Shown here: piece after piece, positions 8,281 through 15,853 of the stretch
Layout: the number at the start of each line of letters is the position of its first letter
How positions within the stretch are numbered: the stretch's first letter is position 1
Origin: Kribbella solani
Lineage (GTDB): Bacteria > Actinomycetota > Actinomycetes > Propionibacteriales > Kribbellaceae
Direction: 5' to 3'
NCBI RefSeq assembly: GCF_014205295.1
Contig: NZ_JACHNF010000001.1
Location: 5,270,001 to 5,334,000, forward strand
Length of the DNA: 64,000 bases
The notes under the pieces: generated by a model
The model's database searches: none
Seen by the model: the letters and a program-made list of their open reading frames with translations, nothing else
Told to the model about the DNA's origin: nothing
Made by a program: the position numbers and the translations under genes

Positions 8281-8387
8281 CTGTACCAACAAATCTGTAC
8301 CAACAGGTGGTACTGAGAACAGTCACATGGAAACGCTCTGTGAGTCAAGCGCTACGGGTAGAGTTGTTGGTACAGATCTGTTGGCAC
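8281..8387. promoter_or_regulatory. Operator repeats of the AICE GntR repressor
   Basis: The divergent region contains the words CTGTACCAACA at 8281-8291 and 8295-8305 and the inverted copy TGTTGGTACAG at 8365-8375, followed by a degenerate CTGTTGGCAC at 8378-8387. These are two pairs of half-sites facing each other across about 60 bases. Arrays like this between a GntR repressor and the divergent element genes are typical autoregulatory operators (KorSA-like control). The repeats are seen directly; the bound protein is inferred. Confidence 0.7.
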
Positions 8388-8405
8388 TGATCAAAGGAGC
8401 GTCAG

Positions 8406-9185
8406 TTGACGACCGATGGACCAGCTCGAACTGCAGCCGGGGTGCATCTGCACGAGGCGATGGCTGCTGATCTGAGACGAGCTATCGAGACTGGCCAGCT
8501 CCCGCCCGGCGCGGCCTTACCGAGTGAGGCGGAGCTGATGCAGCGCTACGACGTGTCGAGGAACACGGTTCGTGGTGCCTTGCGCACGTTGGAGAACGCC
8601 GGACTCGTGACAAGCGTTAAGGGGCGTGGACGACGCGTCAGCCGACGCGAGCCGGTGGAGATCTGGGCGTCGCGGTCGGAGAGCCGTGCACGTCGGCGCC
8701 CGACCGGGGTGGACTCCTGGGTGGACGATGTGGAGGCCCAGGGCAGGACGGCACGAACCGACATCAAGGTTGCCGTAGTGCAGCCGCCAGCCGACGTTGC
8801 CAAGCGCTTGCAGCTCGAACCGGGCGGCCTAGCCGCAGTCCGGCAGCGCGTGCGGCTCGTCGACGGTCAGCCGTGGAACCTCAACGACTCGTACTACCCG
8901 ATGGAACTCGCACAGGAGGTTCCGGCGATCCTCGATCCGGCGGACGTAGTCACGGGGCTTACAGTGCACCTCGCGGACCGTGGTCACATTCAGGTGTCTT
9001 ACCTAGACGAAATCGCCAGCCGGATGCCCACCCCCGACGAGGCGAAAACCCTTGAAATTGGACCCGGCGTTCCAGTCACGGTCCAAACTCGTACCGGCAG
9101 CGCAAAAGACGGAACACCGATCCGATGCACCATCAGCGTACTGCCGGGCGATCGCCATATTTTGCTTTATGAGGTTTCAGCGTGA
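8406..9185 (+). CDS. GntR-family transcriptional repressor with UTRA domain
   Basis: 259 residues from TTG at 8406, chosen because AAGGAG ends 8 bases upstream. Residues 14-80 are a winged helix of the GntR type (LRRAIETGQLPPGAALPSEAELMQRYDVSRNTVRGAL). Residues 95-258 match a UTRA ligand-binding domain (VRQRVRLVDGQPWNLNDSYYP). AICEs use such proteins (KorSA, Pra-control type) to repress excision and transfer. Its operators lie immediately upstream, and the next gene overlaps by GTGA, so both are cotranscribed. Confidence 0.9.
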   Translation: MTTDGPARTAAGVHLHEAMAADLRRAIETGQLPPGAALPSEAELMQRYDVSRNTVRGALRTLENAGLVTSVKGRGRRVSRREPVEIWASRSESRARRRPTGVDSWVDDVEAQGRTARTDIKVAVVQPPADVAKRLQLEPGGLAAVRQRVRLVDGQPWNLNDSYYPMELAQEVPAILDPADVVTGLTVHLADRGHIQVSYLDEIASRMPTPDEAKTLEIGPGVPVTVQTRTGSAKDGTPIRCTISVLPGDRHILLYEVSA

Positions 9186-9712
9186 CGAACATCCGGAGGG
9201 CCGAACCGTCTAATCTTGAAGCCTTCCTTGACGTACTAGCAACTGCGACAGCGCGTCTGCATGCACGCGGCATCCAGCAATGGCCAAAACGATTTGCGTC
9301 GACCAAGGTATTACCCGACATCGAATCCGGCAACGCATACATCGTTTGGGACGGACGAGATGCGGTCGCCACAACGATCCTCAGCCCGAACGGTGATAGA
9401 GACTTCTGGACGCCGGAGGAATTGAGCGATTCGGCGTACTACGTCAGCAAGATCTCAACCGCCGGCGGCTACGGTGGCCTCGGGTCAGCCGTACTCGACT
9501 GGTGCGGCAGGAAGGCTGCACAGCAGGGCGGGGAACTACTGCGCCTCGACGCTTGGCGTACGAACTTCGATTTGCAGAAGTACTACCTCTCGCAAGGCTT
9601 CCGTCACGTGCGGACCGTGGAACTCGGCCACCGCAACTCCGGCGCACTGTTCGAGCGGCCTGCCCGCGATATCGTCACGGGAGCAATGCTCAAGTACGGG
9701 CTCAGTGCCTAG
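9182..9712 (+). CDS. GNAT-family N-acetyltransferase
   Basis: 176 residues starting with GTG at 9182 inside the stop of the GntR gene (GTGA). The order of elements is GNAT-like: an N-terminal beta-alpha unit, AYIVWDGRDAVATTILSP, the acetyl-CoA loop region GGYGGLGSAVLDWC, then LRLDAWRTNFDLQKYYLSQGFRHV. The loop lacks the usual Arg/Gln, so cofactor binding may be weakened. Base composition is somewhat less GC-rich than the chromosomal genes further right. As last gene before the att site it is probable cargo; the substrate is unknown. Confidence 0.8.
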   Translation: MTNIRRAEPSNLEAFLDVLATATARLHARGIQQWPKRFASTKVLPDIESGNAYIVWDGRDAVATTILSPNGDRDFWTPEELSDSAYYVSKISTAGGYGGLGSAVLDWCGRKAAQQGGELLRLDAWRTNFDLQKYYLSQGFRHVRTVELGHRNSGALFERPARDIVTGAMLKYGLSA

Positions 9713-9872
9713 GCCGCGAACCCTGGGTATTCATGACCCCCAACCCGCCCGATCATGGTCTCAGTTTTGGTCTCATTCATCGTCGTTCGCGACCGTTCAG
9801 AGTCGTTCGGCCACCCGCCCTGCTAAGTCGCGCTGAACGCACAAATGACCCCACGAACAGATCTCCAAGGAA

Positions 9873-9928
9873 TTGGAAAGCGTGTTGGGGGCAACCCCTC
9901 ACGAGTTCGAATCTCGTATCCTCCGCCA
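9873..9928 (+). other. Right attachment site: 3' fragment of a tRNA-Ser(GGA) gene
   Basis: The 56 bases from TTGGAAAGCGTG through the variable arm, the T-arm ACGAGTTCGAATCTCGT and the acceptor strand ATCCTCC-G-CCA are the 3' part of a tRNA-Ser, including the GGA anticodon. The 5' half (acceptor GGAGGAT and D-arm) is absent upstream, so this copy cannot make a tRNA. This is the duplicated core left when an element integrates into the 3' end of a tRNA gene. The complete gene should lie at the left end, outside the window. Confidence 0.85.
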
Positions 9929-9946
9929 CTCTCCGAGACAAACGGG

Positions 9947-9974
9947 ACCACGCTTCTGCAGGTCAGAGCGTGGT
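9947..9974 (+). terminator. Hairpin downstream of the tRNA fragment
   Basis: An 8-base stem (ACCACGCT with AGCGTGGT) and a 12-base loop lie 19 bases after the tRNA fragment. With the palindrome at 10003 it probably served as the original tRNA terminator region. Confidence 0.45.
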
Positions 9975-10002
9975 TTCAGTCCTTCTGAGGGCAGACAACA
10001 GC

Positions 10003-10034
10003 CGGGGCGGTTCCCAGATCTGGGAACCGCCCCG
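10003..10034. terminator. 32-bp perfect palindrome, probable bidirectional terminator
   Basis: Two 16-base arms (CGGGGCGGTTCCCAGA and its exact complement) meet with no loop. The site lies between the tRNA-Ser 3' fragment and the convergent TetR gene, so it could end transcription from both sides. Such long perfect palindromes are typical terminators in high-GC actinomycetes; no T tract follows. Confidence 0.55.
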
Positions 10035-10133
10035 AGTCGTTCAGTCTCAATCCACCGGATGGGAGTTCCCTCCAGGTGAATGAGTTCTTGGAACTCTAGG
10101 GCTCGCGACGGTTGAGGTGCGAGCCGTTGTCGT

Positions 10134-10691
10134 TCAGTGGAGGGTTTGGACGAGGGTGGTCATGAGGTCGACCGCCTGGGGGTTGGTTAGGGCCTGGTCT
10201 CGGCATAGCGAGCGCCAGGTGGTGAAGGATGCGGCGTGGGCGACGGCGGCTTGGCGGAGTGGGTTGGCGGGAGGTGGCCAGGCGGCGGTGAGTACGGCGA
10301 GGTGCTGCTTGGTGATTGCCTCGCGGGCGGCGCGGATCGGCTGGGGAATTGCGTGGGCGTCGCGGGCGACCAGCGTCAGCATTTGCTCGGCGTCGCGGTA
10401 GAAGCGGTAGAGGTCGGCTAGGCCGACGCGAAGTCGTTCGAGGGGGTCCTCGATCGCGCTCCATTTCTCGGGCGCAGGCAGCTTCTGCTGTGACATCCAG
10501 TGTCCGGAGCACGCCTGGAACAAGGCCGTTTCGTCTGGGAAATGCCGGTACACCGTCAGCCGGGTGACGCCGGCGCGCTCGGCGATCGCTGCGATGCTTG
10601 TCAACGCCGGGCCGGCAGTGCCGTGCAGCTCTACGGCGGCCTCGACGATGCGCCGGCGGGTCCGGCCCACATCGTCGGCACGTTTGCGCAT
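10134..10691 (-). CDS. TetR-family transcriptional regulator
   Basis: About 185 residues from the ATG at 10691. The N-terminal helix-turn-helix is clear (RRRIVEAAVELHGTAGPALTSIAAIAERAGVTRLTVYRHFPDETALF). The C-terminal part is an all-helical ligand or dimerisation domain with DPLERLRVGLADLYRFYRDAE. A longer form from ATG 10748 or GTG 10754 is possible; no start has a good Shine-Dalgarno. It is divergent from the cupin gene at 10806 and probably controls it and itself. Confidence 0.85.
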   Translation of the reverse strand: MRKRADDVGRTRRRIVEAAVELHGTAGPALTSIAAIAERAGVTRLTVYRHFPDETALFQACSGHWMSQQKLPAPEKWSAIEDPLERLRVGLADLYRFYRDAEQMLTLVARDAHAIPQPIRAAREAITKQHLAVLTAAWPPPANPLRQAAVAHAASFTTWRSLCRDQALTNPQAVDLMTTLVQTLH

Positions 10692-10805
10692 CTCGTAGCC
10701 GCGAGATTTCGTAGTACGCGGATGTTCACTCAACTCTTGACGCCCCATGGTCACGGGTGAAAGCTATTTGAGAGAACGCCAGTGTATCGCCAAAGGGGGA
10801 TCGTC

Positions 10806-11324
10806 ATGACAGAACCGATGGCTCCACCGCTCACGATCGTTCCGCCTGGCGACGGTGGGGAGGGTTCGCTCGGCTCCATCGGGGTCGCGTTCAAGTTGTG
10901 GGGTGCCGACACCGGTGGCGCCGTTTCCGTGGTCGAGCATCCGTTCCCGGTCGGGGCGTTGGTACCGCCACATCTTCATACCCGCGAGGACGAGTACTCG
11001 ATCGTCACCGCGGGCGAGATCGGATTCCGTTCCGGCGATCGCGAAGCGGTGCTGGGCGCCGGCGGGTACATCACCAAGCCGCGCGGAGAACTGCACACGA
11101 TGTGGAATGCCGGTGCCATCCCGGCCCGGATGATCGAGATCATCACTCCGGCCGGATTCGAGCACTTCTTCCGCGAGCTGGCCGAAATGCTCGCCGACGG
11201 GCCACCGCCCACGGAGGACGCGATCCCGGCACTCGGCGCCAAGTACGGGCTCGAGTTCGGCAGGCCAGCCTGGCTCCCCGACCTGATCTCCAGGTTCGAT
11301 CTGACACCGCCGCCTGGCATGTGA
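10806..11324 (+). CDS. Cupin-domain protein
   Basis: 172 residues from the ATG at 10806, which has GGGGGA upstream. The central barrel contains PPHLHTREDEYSIVTAGEIGFRSGD, with the His-X-His and Glu metal ligands of cupin motif 1, and GGYITKPRGELHTMWNAG, the motif 2 Gly/Pro and His. The C-terminal 50 residues are a helical extension. It could be a small metal-dependent oxygenase, isomerase or ligand-binding cupin; the substrate cannot be told. The divergent TetR is its likely regulator. Confidence 0.85.
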   Translation: MTEPMAPPLTIVPPGDGGEGSLGSIGVAFKLWGADTGGAVSVVEHPFPVGALVPPHLHTREDEYSIVTAGEIGFRSGDREAVLGAGGYITKPRGELHTMWNAGAIPARMIEIITPAGFEHFFRELAEMLADGPPPTEDAIPALGAKYGLEFGRPAWLPDLISRFDLTPPPGM

Positions 11325-11391
11325 CGCTCCAGACCAACAGAGCGCCCAGCCGTCGCAGCATGCGCGGCCTGAACGCGACGTCCGCAGGGAG

Positions 11392-12237
11392 TTAGGGGAG
11401 GTTTCGCAGGGCCTCGTCGAGGAAGTCGTTTCGGCGGAGGGTGGCAGTGGGGGTCCAGCAGGTGGTCGGGGTGTTCAGGGCGGCTACTGCGTCCCAGTAG
11501 GCGACGTGGGGAGCTGGGTGACCGGTGGCGTGTTGGTAGCCGGTCAGGACTTCGGTGGGGGCCTGGGGACCGAAGGTGATGGCTACCTGCTTGCGGAGTT
11601 CGGAGAGGTCTACGCCCAGGGCTCCTACGCCGGCGGTTTTCCAGTCGATGAAGGCGGTGACCTGGTGGTTGGACCAGAGCATGTTGCCGGGCCAGACGTC
11701 GCCGTGTAAGTAGACGGAGGGTTCTTCGGGAAGGCCGTGGGCTCTGATCAGGGCGTCGGCTTGCTGGAGGAGCGGCGTGGTTGGCATGCGGCCGGTGCGG
11801 CGGTCGGTGGCGAAGTCGTCTACGGCTATGGGGCGGGGGCGGAACGGCAGGTGCTCGCGCGGCGCCATGGGGATCGTGTGAAGCCGGGCCAGTGCGGCGC
11901 CGGCGGCTCGGAGGCGTTCGGGTGAGCTGTTGGGCCAGTTGGTGGTGCCTGCGACTGCGGTTTCGAGGCTGGCTGGTGTGCCGGATTGATTGCCTGCGAG
12001 GTCGGCGGCGATCAGGCGTGGGGCGGGTAGGTCGTGGTGCTCGGCTAGCTGTAGGGCGGTTGCATTTGTGGCGATCATGGATTGGTCGATGCGGGACGTT
12101 GGAGCGCGGAGGATGTACTGGCGGTTGACGCCGTTGTGTATGGCGTGCAGCCGCCATGGACCCTCGTCGCCATGCAAGGGGTTTACGGCGATAACACGAC
12201 CGGTCGCAGTGGTTGCCCAGTTGATTAATTCCCTCAT
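11392..12237 (-). CDS. Aminoglycoside phosphotransferase-family kinase
   Basis: 281 residues with the APH-type kinase core. The catalytic loop YLHGDVWPGNMLW (HGD...N) and the following metal-binding FIDWKTAGVGALGVDL are both intact. The N-lobe carries a beta-sheet with a YILRAPTS segment. APH-fold proteins phosphorylate antibiotics, choline, homoserine, sugars or unknown small molecules, and this one lacks features that point to a specific drug. It reads leftwards into the cupin end, and the nucleotidyltransferase gene at 12273 diverges from it by about 35 bases. Confidence 0.88.
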   Translation of the reverse strand: MRELINWATTATGRVIAVNPLHGDEGPWRLHAIHNGVNRQYILRAPTSRIDQSMIATNATALQLAEHHDLPAPRLIAADLAGNQSGTPASLETAVAGTTNWPNSSPERLRAAGAALARLHTIPMAPREHLPFRPRPIAVDDFATDRRTGRMPTTPLLQQADALIRAHGLPEEPSVYLHGDVWPGNMLWSNHQVTAFIDWKTAGVGALGVDLSELRKQVAITFGPQAPTEVLTGYQHATGHPAPHVAYWDAVAALNTPTTCWTPTATLRRNDFLDEALRNLP

Positions 12238-12272
12238 GGCTGAGTTTAGGTGACTGGTAGGAAGTCAGGGTG

Positions 12273-12740
12273 ATGACTGCTGAGCGGGTTTTGGGGTTGG
12301 TGGGGGCGTTGGAGGGGCTGGGGGTTTGGGTGGATGGCGGGTGGGGGGTGGATGCGTTGGTGGGGCGGCAGACTCGGGTTCATGGGGATTTGGACTTGGG
12401 GGTGGTGCGGGATGAGCTTGAGCGGGTGGTGGGGGTGCTCAACCGGCTGGGGTACGAGGTGACCGACGCGCGCTACCCGGATGTGACGTTGCAGTTGACG
12501 CATGTGGCCGAAGGGCATCGGGTGGATTTGCATCCGAGTACGGCGGTTGATGGGGGTACGGAGCAGGTCGACTTTGATGGGGATGTTCGGGTGATTCCGC
12601 CGGCGGTTGAGGGGTGGATTGGCGGGGTGAAAGTGCGGTGTATGCCGGTTGAGGCGCAGCGGCGGGCTCGTCAGGGGTATGTGTTGCGGGCGCAGGATCA
12701 CCACGATCTGCGGCTGCTTGATGCGCTTGAGCAGGACTGA
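12273..12740 (+). CDS. Lincosamide/aminoglycoside nucleotidyltransferase-like protein
   Basis: 155 residues from the ATG at 12273, behind an AGGAAG. The nucleotidyltransferase signature GGWGVDALVGRQTRVHGDLDLGV has the GGW...D-x-D pattern of LinA/LnuA-type and related enzymes. YPDVTLQLTHVAEGHRVDLHP supplies the further acidic residue. The C-terminus RRARQGYVLRAQDHHDLRLL is also typical. Transfer of a nucleotide to an antibiotic is the family reaction; the actual substrate here is unknown. It is extremely G-rich on the coding strand at the 5' end. Confidence 0.85.
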   Translation: MTAERVLGLVGALEGLGVWVDGGWGVDALVGRQTRVHGDLDLGVVRDELERVVGVLNRLGYEVTDARYPDVTLQLTHVAEGHRVDLHPSTAVDGGTEQVDFDGDVRVIPPAVEGWIGGVKVRCMPVEAQRRARQGYVLRAQDHHDLRLLDALEQD

Positions 12741-12785
12741 TTGCAGTTGCTCGGCGCTTGATCAAGGCTGGTTGCGGTCGTTCGA

Positions 12786-12879
12786 CGCTTGAGCAGCGGT
12801 TGCTCAACGCTTGAGCATTGCGGTTGCTCGGCGCTTGAGCATTGCGGTTGCTCGGCGCTTGAGCATTGCGGGTGCTCGG
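12786..12879 (+). repeat. Tandem 24-bp repeat upstream of the methyltransferase gene
   Basis: Three copies of a 24-base unit beginning CGCTTGAGCATTGCGGTTGC follow one another at 12808-12831, 12832-12855 and 12856-12879 (the last with one change), preceded by a 22-base variant at 12786-12807. The unit length is a multiple of three and the frame through it is open into the downstream gene, encoding an LEHCGCSA octapeptide repeat, but no good start precedes it. Confidence 0.8.
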
Positions 12880-12941
12880 GGCGTTTGAGTTGGGCTGATT
12901 TTTGGTTGCTTGGTGAGGGGTGGGTGGGGCTGACTGGGTGT

Positions 12942-13700
12942 ATGGATGACGTGGTCGCGGGTAATCGGGTGGTTTGGGAGCAGGCTTCTGTGAAGCACGT
13001 GAGGGAGTATGGCGAGCTGTTGGAGGCGGCTCGTTCGGGTGAGTTGTTGGTGGAGCGGGAACAGCAGTTGCTCGCGCCTCTGTTGGCTGAGGGGCCGTTG
13101 GTGGTGCATTTGCAGAGTGGGCATGGGCTGGATGATGTGGGGCTCGTGAGGGCGGGGGCTCGGGTGGTTGTGGGGGTGGACTACAGCTCGGTTGCGGTGG
13201 GAGCGGCACGGCAACGGGCCGACGAGCTGCACGTTCCTTGTCGCTACGTGGTGGCCGAAGTGCCTGGTGTGCCGTTGAAGGACGACTCGGCGGACCTTGT
13301 GTACACGGGTAAGGGCGCGCTGATCTGGATGCGCGACATCGACGCCTGGGCGCGGGACGTGGCGCGGGTCGTACGGCCGGGTGGGCATTTGTTCGTGTAC
13401 GAGGCGCACCCGGCCGTACCGTTGTGGAGTTGGGACGAGGATGACGTACGCGTTCGCCCGGACCGGAGCTACTTCGCCGAGTCGCACCTCAACGACACGT
13501 ACCCGGCGAACGGTGCGCGTGAGTGGCAGTGGACGCTCGGGCAGATCGTCACTGCGATCACCTCGGCCGGCCTGCAGTTGCAGGTACTGGAGGAGTACGC
13601 CGAACCGTTCTGGCGTCCGCAGAACGGTACGAACGCAGCAGCGTGGTCCGGCCGGCTGCCCAACTCCTACGCACTACTGGCCCGTCAACCGTCGCAGTAA
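12942..13700 (+). CDS. Class I SAM-dependent methyltransferase
   Basis: 252 residues from the ATG at 12942. The Rossmann core includes VVHLQSGHGLDDVGLVRAGA (motif I with an atypical QSGHG instead of GxGxG), VVVGVDYSSVAVGAAR (acidic end of strand 2), SADLVYTGKGALIWM and VVRPGGHLFVYEAHP. The last third, with aromatic and Trp-rich pieces, resembles the small-molecule methyltransferases of actinomycetes. The frame stays open upstream to a TTG at 12789 through the tandem repeat, so a longer product with Cys-rich octapeptides cannot be excluded. Substrate unknown. Confidence 0.85.
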   Translation: MDDVVAGNRVVWEQASVKHVREYGELLEAARSGELLVEREQQLLAPLLAEGPLVVHLQSGHGLDDVGLVRAGARVVVGVDYSSVAVGAARQRADELHVPCRYVVAEVPGVPLKDDSADLVYTGKGALIWMRDIDAWARDVARVVRPGGHLFVYEAHPAVPLWSWDEDDVRVRPDRSYFAESHLNDTYPANGAREWQWTLGQIVTAITSAGLQLQVLEEYAEPFWRPQNGTNAAAWSGRLPNSYALLARQPSQ

Positions 13701-13728
13701 GGCCGAACGTCATCCATAGGGCCGAGCG

Positions 13729-14529
13729 TCATAGATAAGGCAGCAGCTCCGCCTCCTCGCGGTCCAGGTGCGCAGTGAGCTGTCCGATCAACTCGTCGAC
13801 CTGTGGCAGCACATCGGCACCCGATACCTCAACCAAACGCTCCAGCTCTGCCAGTACCACTGCGATCTGGTCGTGCTCCTTCTGCAGTACGCCAACCACC
13901 TCGGTCAGCTCCGGGTGCTGTGCAACCAGTGCCGGGAACAGTCCGGTTGATTCACCGGTGTGGTGGTAGTGCAGGCCCTGGCACATCGTCAGGCAGTTGA
14001 TCCGGAGCTGTGCGCCGAGTGTCCCCGAAGCCGCGACCTCGTTGCGTACGAGGGAAAGCTCGCGCCGGAACGCGTTGTGGATGGTAATGAGCATTTCGGC
14101 CAACGAACCGCCCGGTGGTGGGCCTGGTTGCCGGGTCAGTGCGACGACCGGGAGCGTACGGGTGGTGTGCTGCTGGTAATCGCCCCACCCGGAGTCGGCC
14201 TCGACGAGGCGGGCAAAGACGTCGTCACGTTCGGCGCCTTGCAGTACGACCGCCGTGGCCGTGTAAGTGAAGGCACCGTCCTCAACGGTGACTTCGGGAT
14301 GCGCGAGCAGGTTGTGGTACCAGTCCGGGTGCTTCGGGCTGCCGCCGGCCGAGCCGATGATCAGTACCCGCTCGCCGTCGGGGTAGTACGCGAGCAGCAC
14401 GGTCCGTTGCTGACCGGACCGTGCGCCTGTGGTTGTCAAAAGCAACAACCTGGAGTTCTCGAACTGGCCGGAGAGCCGGCCGCCGTTCGCGCGGTACTCC
14501 GCGATGAGTGCTGCGGTGAAATCGTTCAG
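13729..14529 (-). CDS. Ddn-like F420/flavin nitroreductase fused to a hemerythrin domain
   Basis: About 266 residues. Residues 1-130 match the deazaflavin-dependent nitroreductase (Ddn) family (LLLLTTTGARSGQQRTVLLAYYPDG...GSAGGSPKHPDWYHNLLAHPEVTVE). Residues 150-266 are a hemerythrin-type four-helix bundle with the expected ligands in LHYHHTGESTGLFPAL, KEHDQIAVVLAEL and LTAHLDREEAELLPYL. The family start would be LNDFTAALIAEYRANGG; the only codon there is CTG at 14529, preceded by GAGAGAAG. No ATG, GTG or TTG occurs nearby in frame, and the next upstream starts add an unconserved leader. The fusion joins a redox enzyme to a di-iron O2/NO-binding domain. Confidence 0.85.
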   Translation of the reverse strand: MNDFTAALIAEYRANGGRLSGQFENSRLLLLTTTGARSGQQRTVLLAYYPDGERVLIIGSAGGSPKHPDWYHNLLAHPEVTVEDGAFTYTATAVVLQGAERDDVFARLVEADSGWGDYQQHTTRTLPVVALTRQPGPPPGGSLAEMLITIHNAFRRELSLVRNEVAASGTLGAQLRINCLTMCQGLHYHHTGESTGLFPALVAQHPELTEVVGVLQKEHDQIAVVLAELERLVEVSGADVLPQVDELIGQLTAHLDREEAELLPYL

Positions 14530-14897
14530 GGTTCGCTTCTCTCTGAGTCGTGGAAAGGGACGAAACAGAGAAGCGGGCGGGGCCCGCGCGGCGCTCAGAA
14601 CGCGGCCGGGTGCCCCACTCGTGAATGGCCAAAGGCCGACCCGGCAGTCACGCGGGAGATCGTACCCAACGAACCGGGCCAACCCAACCGCTGCCGACCG
14701 GCCGGGAGCGAGAACCGCACCCAGGCGGTGATTCCATTGACTACCGAGAGTAATCGTTTGCATTCAAGGCGAATAAACCTCACGAACGCTGTAACGACCG
14801 GCACACAGGCCCGATAAACGGTTGAGTGACCCAGCCGGGGGGACCGAGTGGGAAGCTCCGGTGTTTCTTCGGGACCACCGCATGGAGGGGGCCTCGC
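14530..14897. other. Non-coding stretch between the fusion gene and the ABC operon terminator
   Basis: I see no gene in these 368 bases. The part to about 14760 is open in frame with the nitroreductase but lacks family similarity. The region around 14740-14815 is locally AT-rich (TAATCGTTTGCATTC, GAATAAACCTC) and is the best candidate for the nitroreductase promoter. Confidence 0.4.
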
Positions 14898-14927
14898 AGG
14901 TGCTCACCCGGGGCGGGGTGAGCACCT
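14898..14927 (-). terminator. Hairpin after the sugar ABC operon
   Basis: A 12-base perfect stem (AGGTGCTCACCC and its complement) with a 6-base loop lies about 24 bases beyond the stop of the last permease gene, on the expected side of the leftward operon. Confidence 0.7.
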
Positions 14928-14950
14928 GACAGAGGATCTACCAGGTGCTT

Positions 14951-15853
14951 TCAGCCCTTGATCCCCACGTTCGCCATTCCTTCCACGAACCGTTTCTGCG
15001 CGAACACGAACAGTACGATCATCGGCAGTGTCGCCAGCGCGGTCCCGGCCATCAGGTACGGCCACTGGATCTCGGCCGGGTTCTGCGAGAAGATCGCCAG
15101 CCCGAGTTGCAGCGGCCGCATTTCGTCGGATGTGGTGATCATCAACGGCCAGAGGAATCCGTTCCAGGCGGCCTCGATCTGGAAGACCGCGATGGTGATC
15201 AGGGCCGGCTTGATCAGCGGCGTCATGATCCGCCAGAAGATCCCGAACTCCCCCAGCCCGTCCACCCGCGCCGCCTGCGCCAGCTGATCCGGCAGTGAGA
15301 CGTAGAACTGCCGGGCCAGGAAGGTGAACAGCGGCGCCGCGCCGAGCGGGATGATCAGGCCCCACCACGAGTTGAGCCAGCCGATGCCGCCCTGGCCGAC
15401 GATGTTGTTGCCGCCGAACAGTGGCACCGACTTCACGATCAGGAACAACGGCACCAGGATGATCTGGAACGGCACCGTCAGCAGCACGATGAAGTAGTTC
15501 AGCAGTGCCTTCCCGCCGCGCAGGGGCAGTTTCGCCAGCGCGTACCCGGCCGTCGTACACACCGCCAGCGTGAACAGCGTCTCGCCGACCGCGATGAACA
15601 GGCTGTTCCGGAAGTAGCGCAGGAACGGCGCGGTCTGCATCGCCTCGACGAAGTTCCGCCAGCGCAGTTCGGTCGGCAGCCAGCTGAACTTCGCGATCTC
15701 CGCGTTGCTCTTGAACGCGGTCAGCAGCATCCAGACGAAGGGCGTGATCATCAGGATCGCGCCGGCGGCGAGTACGACGTACAGCAGAATCCGGCCGCCC
15801 CGGAGCATCGGCGGTTTCGCGGCACCGGCCGCCGGCAACGAGACGCTAGTCAT
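14951..15853 (-). CDS. Carbohydrate ABC transporter permease, MalG type
   Basis: 300 residues with six membrane helices. The cytoplasmic EAA loop near residue 200 reads DQLAQAARVDGLGEFGIFWRIMTPLIKPAL (an EAA---G-----I-LP equivalent), which docks the ATPase. The N-terminus has the short cytoplasmic tail and first helix ILLYVVLAAGAILMITPFVWMLLTA typical of the second permease of CUT1 importers. It overlaps the MalF-type gene by 8 bases. The operon contains no ATPase gene, so a shared MsiK-type ATPase elsewhere is expected from what is known in actinomycetes. The sugar cannot be read from the sequence. Confidence 0.93.
   Translation of the reverse strand: MTSVSLPAAGAAKPPMLRGGRILLYVVLAAGAILMITPFVWMLLTAFKSNAEIAKFSWLPTELRWRNFVEAMQTAPFLRYFRNSLFIAVGETLFTLAVCTTAGYALAKLPLRGGKALLNYFIVLLTVPFQIILVPLFLIVKSVPLFGGNNIVGQGGIGWLNSWWGLIIPLGAAPLFTFLARQFYVSLPDQLAQAARVDGLGEFGIFWRIMTPLIKPALITIAVFQIEAAWNGFLWPLMITTSDEMRPLQLGLAIFSQNPAEIQWPYLMAGTALATLPMIVLFVFAQKRFVEGMANVGIKG

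Larger units (their letters stand above)
1..9928. mobile_element. Right-hand part of an actinomycete integrative and conjugative element (AICE)
   Basis: The stretch carries a TraB/FtsK-type translocase, a Spd-like membrane protein, a primase-polymerase, a DUF3631 protein, an RRQRL-type zinc protein, DUF6284 and a GntR/UTRA repressor, the usual AICE gene set. It ends in a 3' fragment of tRNA-Ser at 9873-9928, the typical target of AICE site-specific integrases. The left end, with integrase and excisionase, is not in the window. Gene content and the att remnant are seen directly; mobility is inferred. Confidence 0.85.

Noticed and set aside
9873-9928. A functional tRNA-Ser gene
   Set aside because: The 5' half of the cloverleaf is missing, so it is only an integration remnant.
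12786-12879. Short repeat array as a possible CRISPR
   Set aside because: The 24-bp units are directly tandem with no spacers, and no cas genes are present.
11392-13700. An antibiotic resistance island or antibiotic cluster
   Set aside because: The kinase, nucleotidyltransferase and methyltransferase are unlinked by operon structure and no synthetic genes accompany them; such homologues are scattered in soil actinomycetes.
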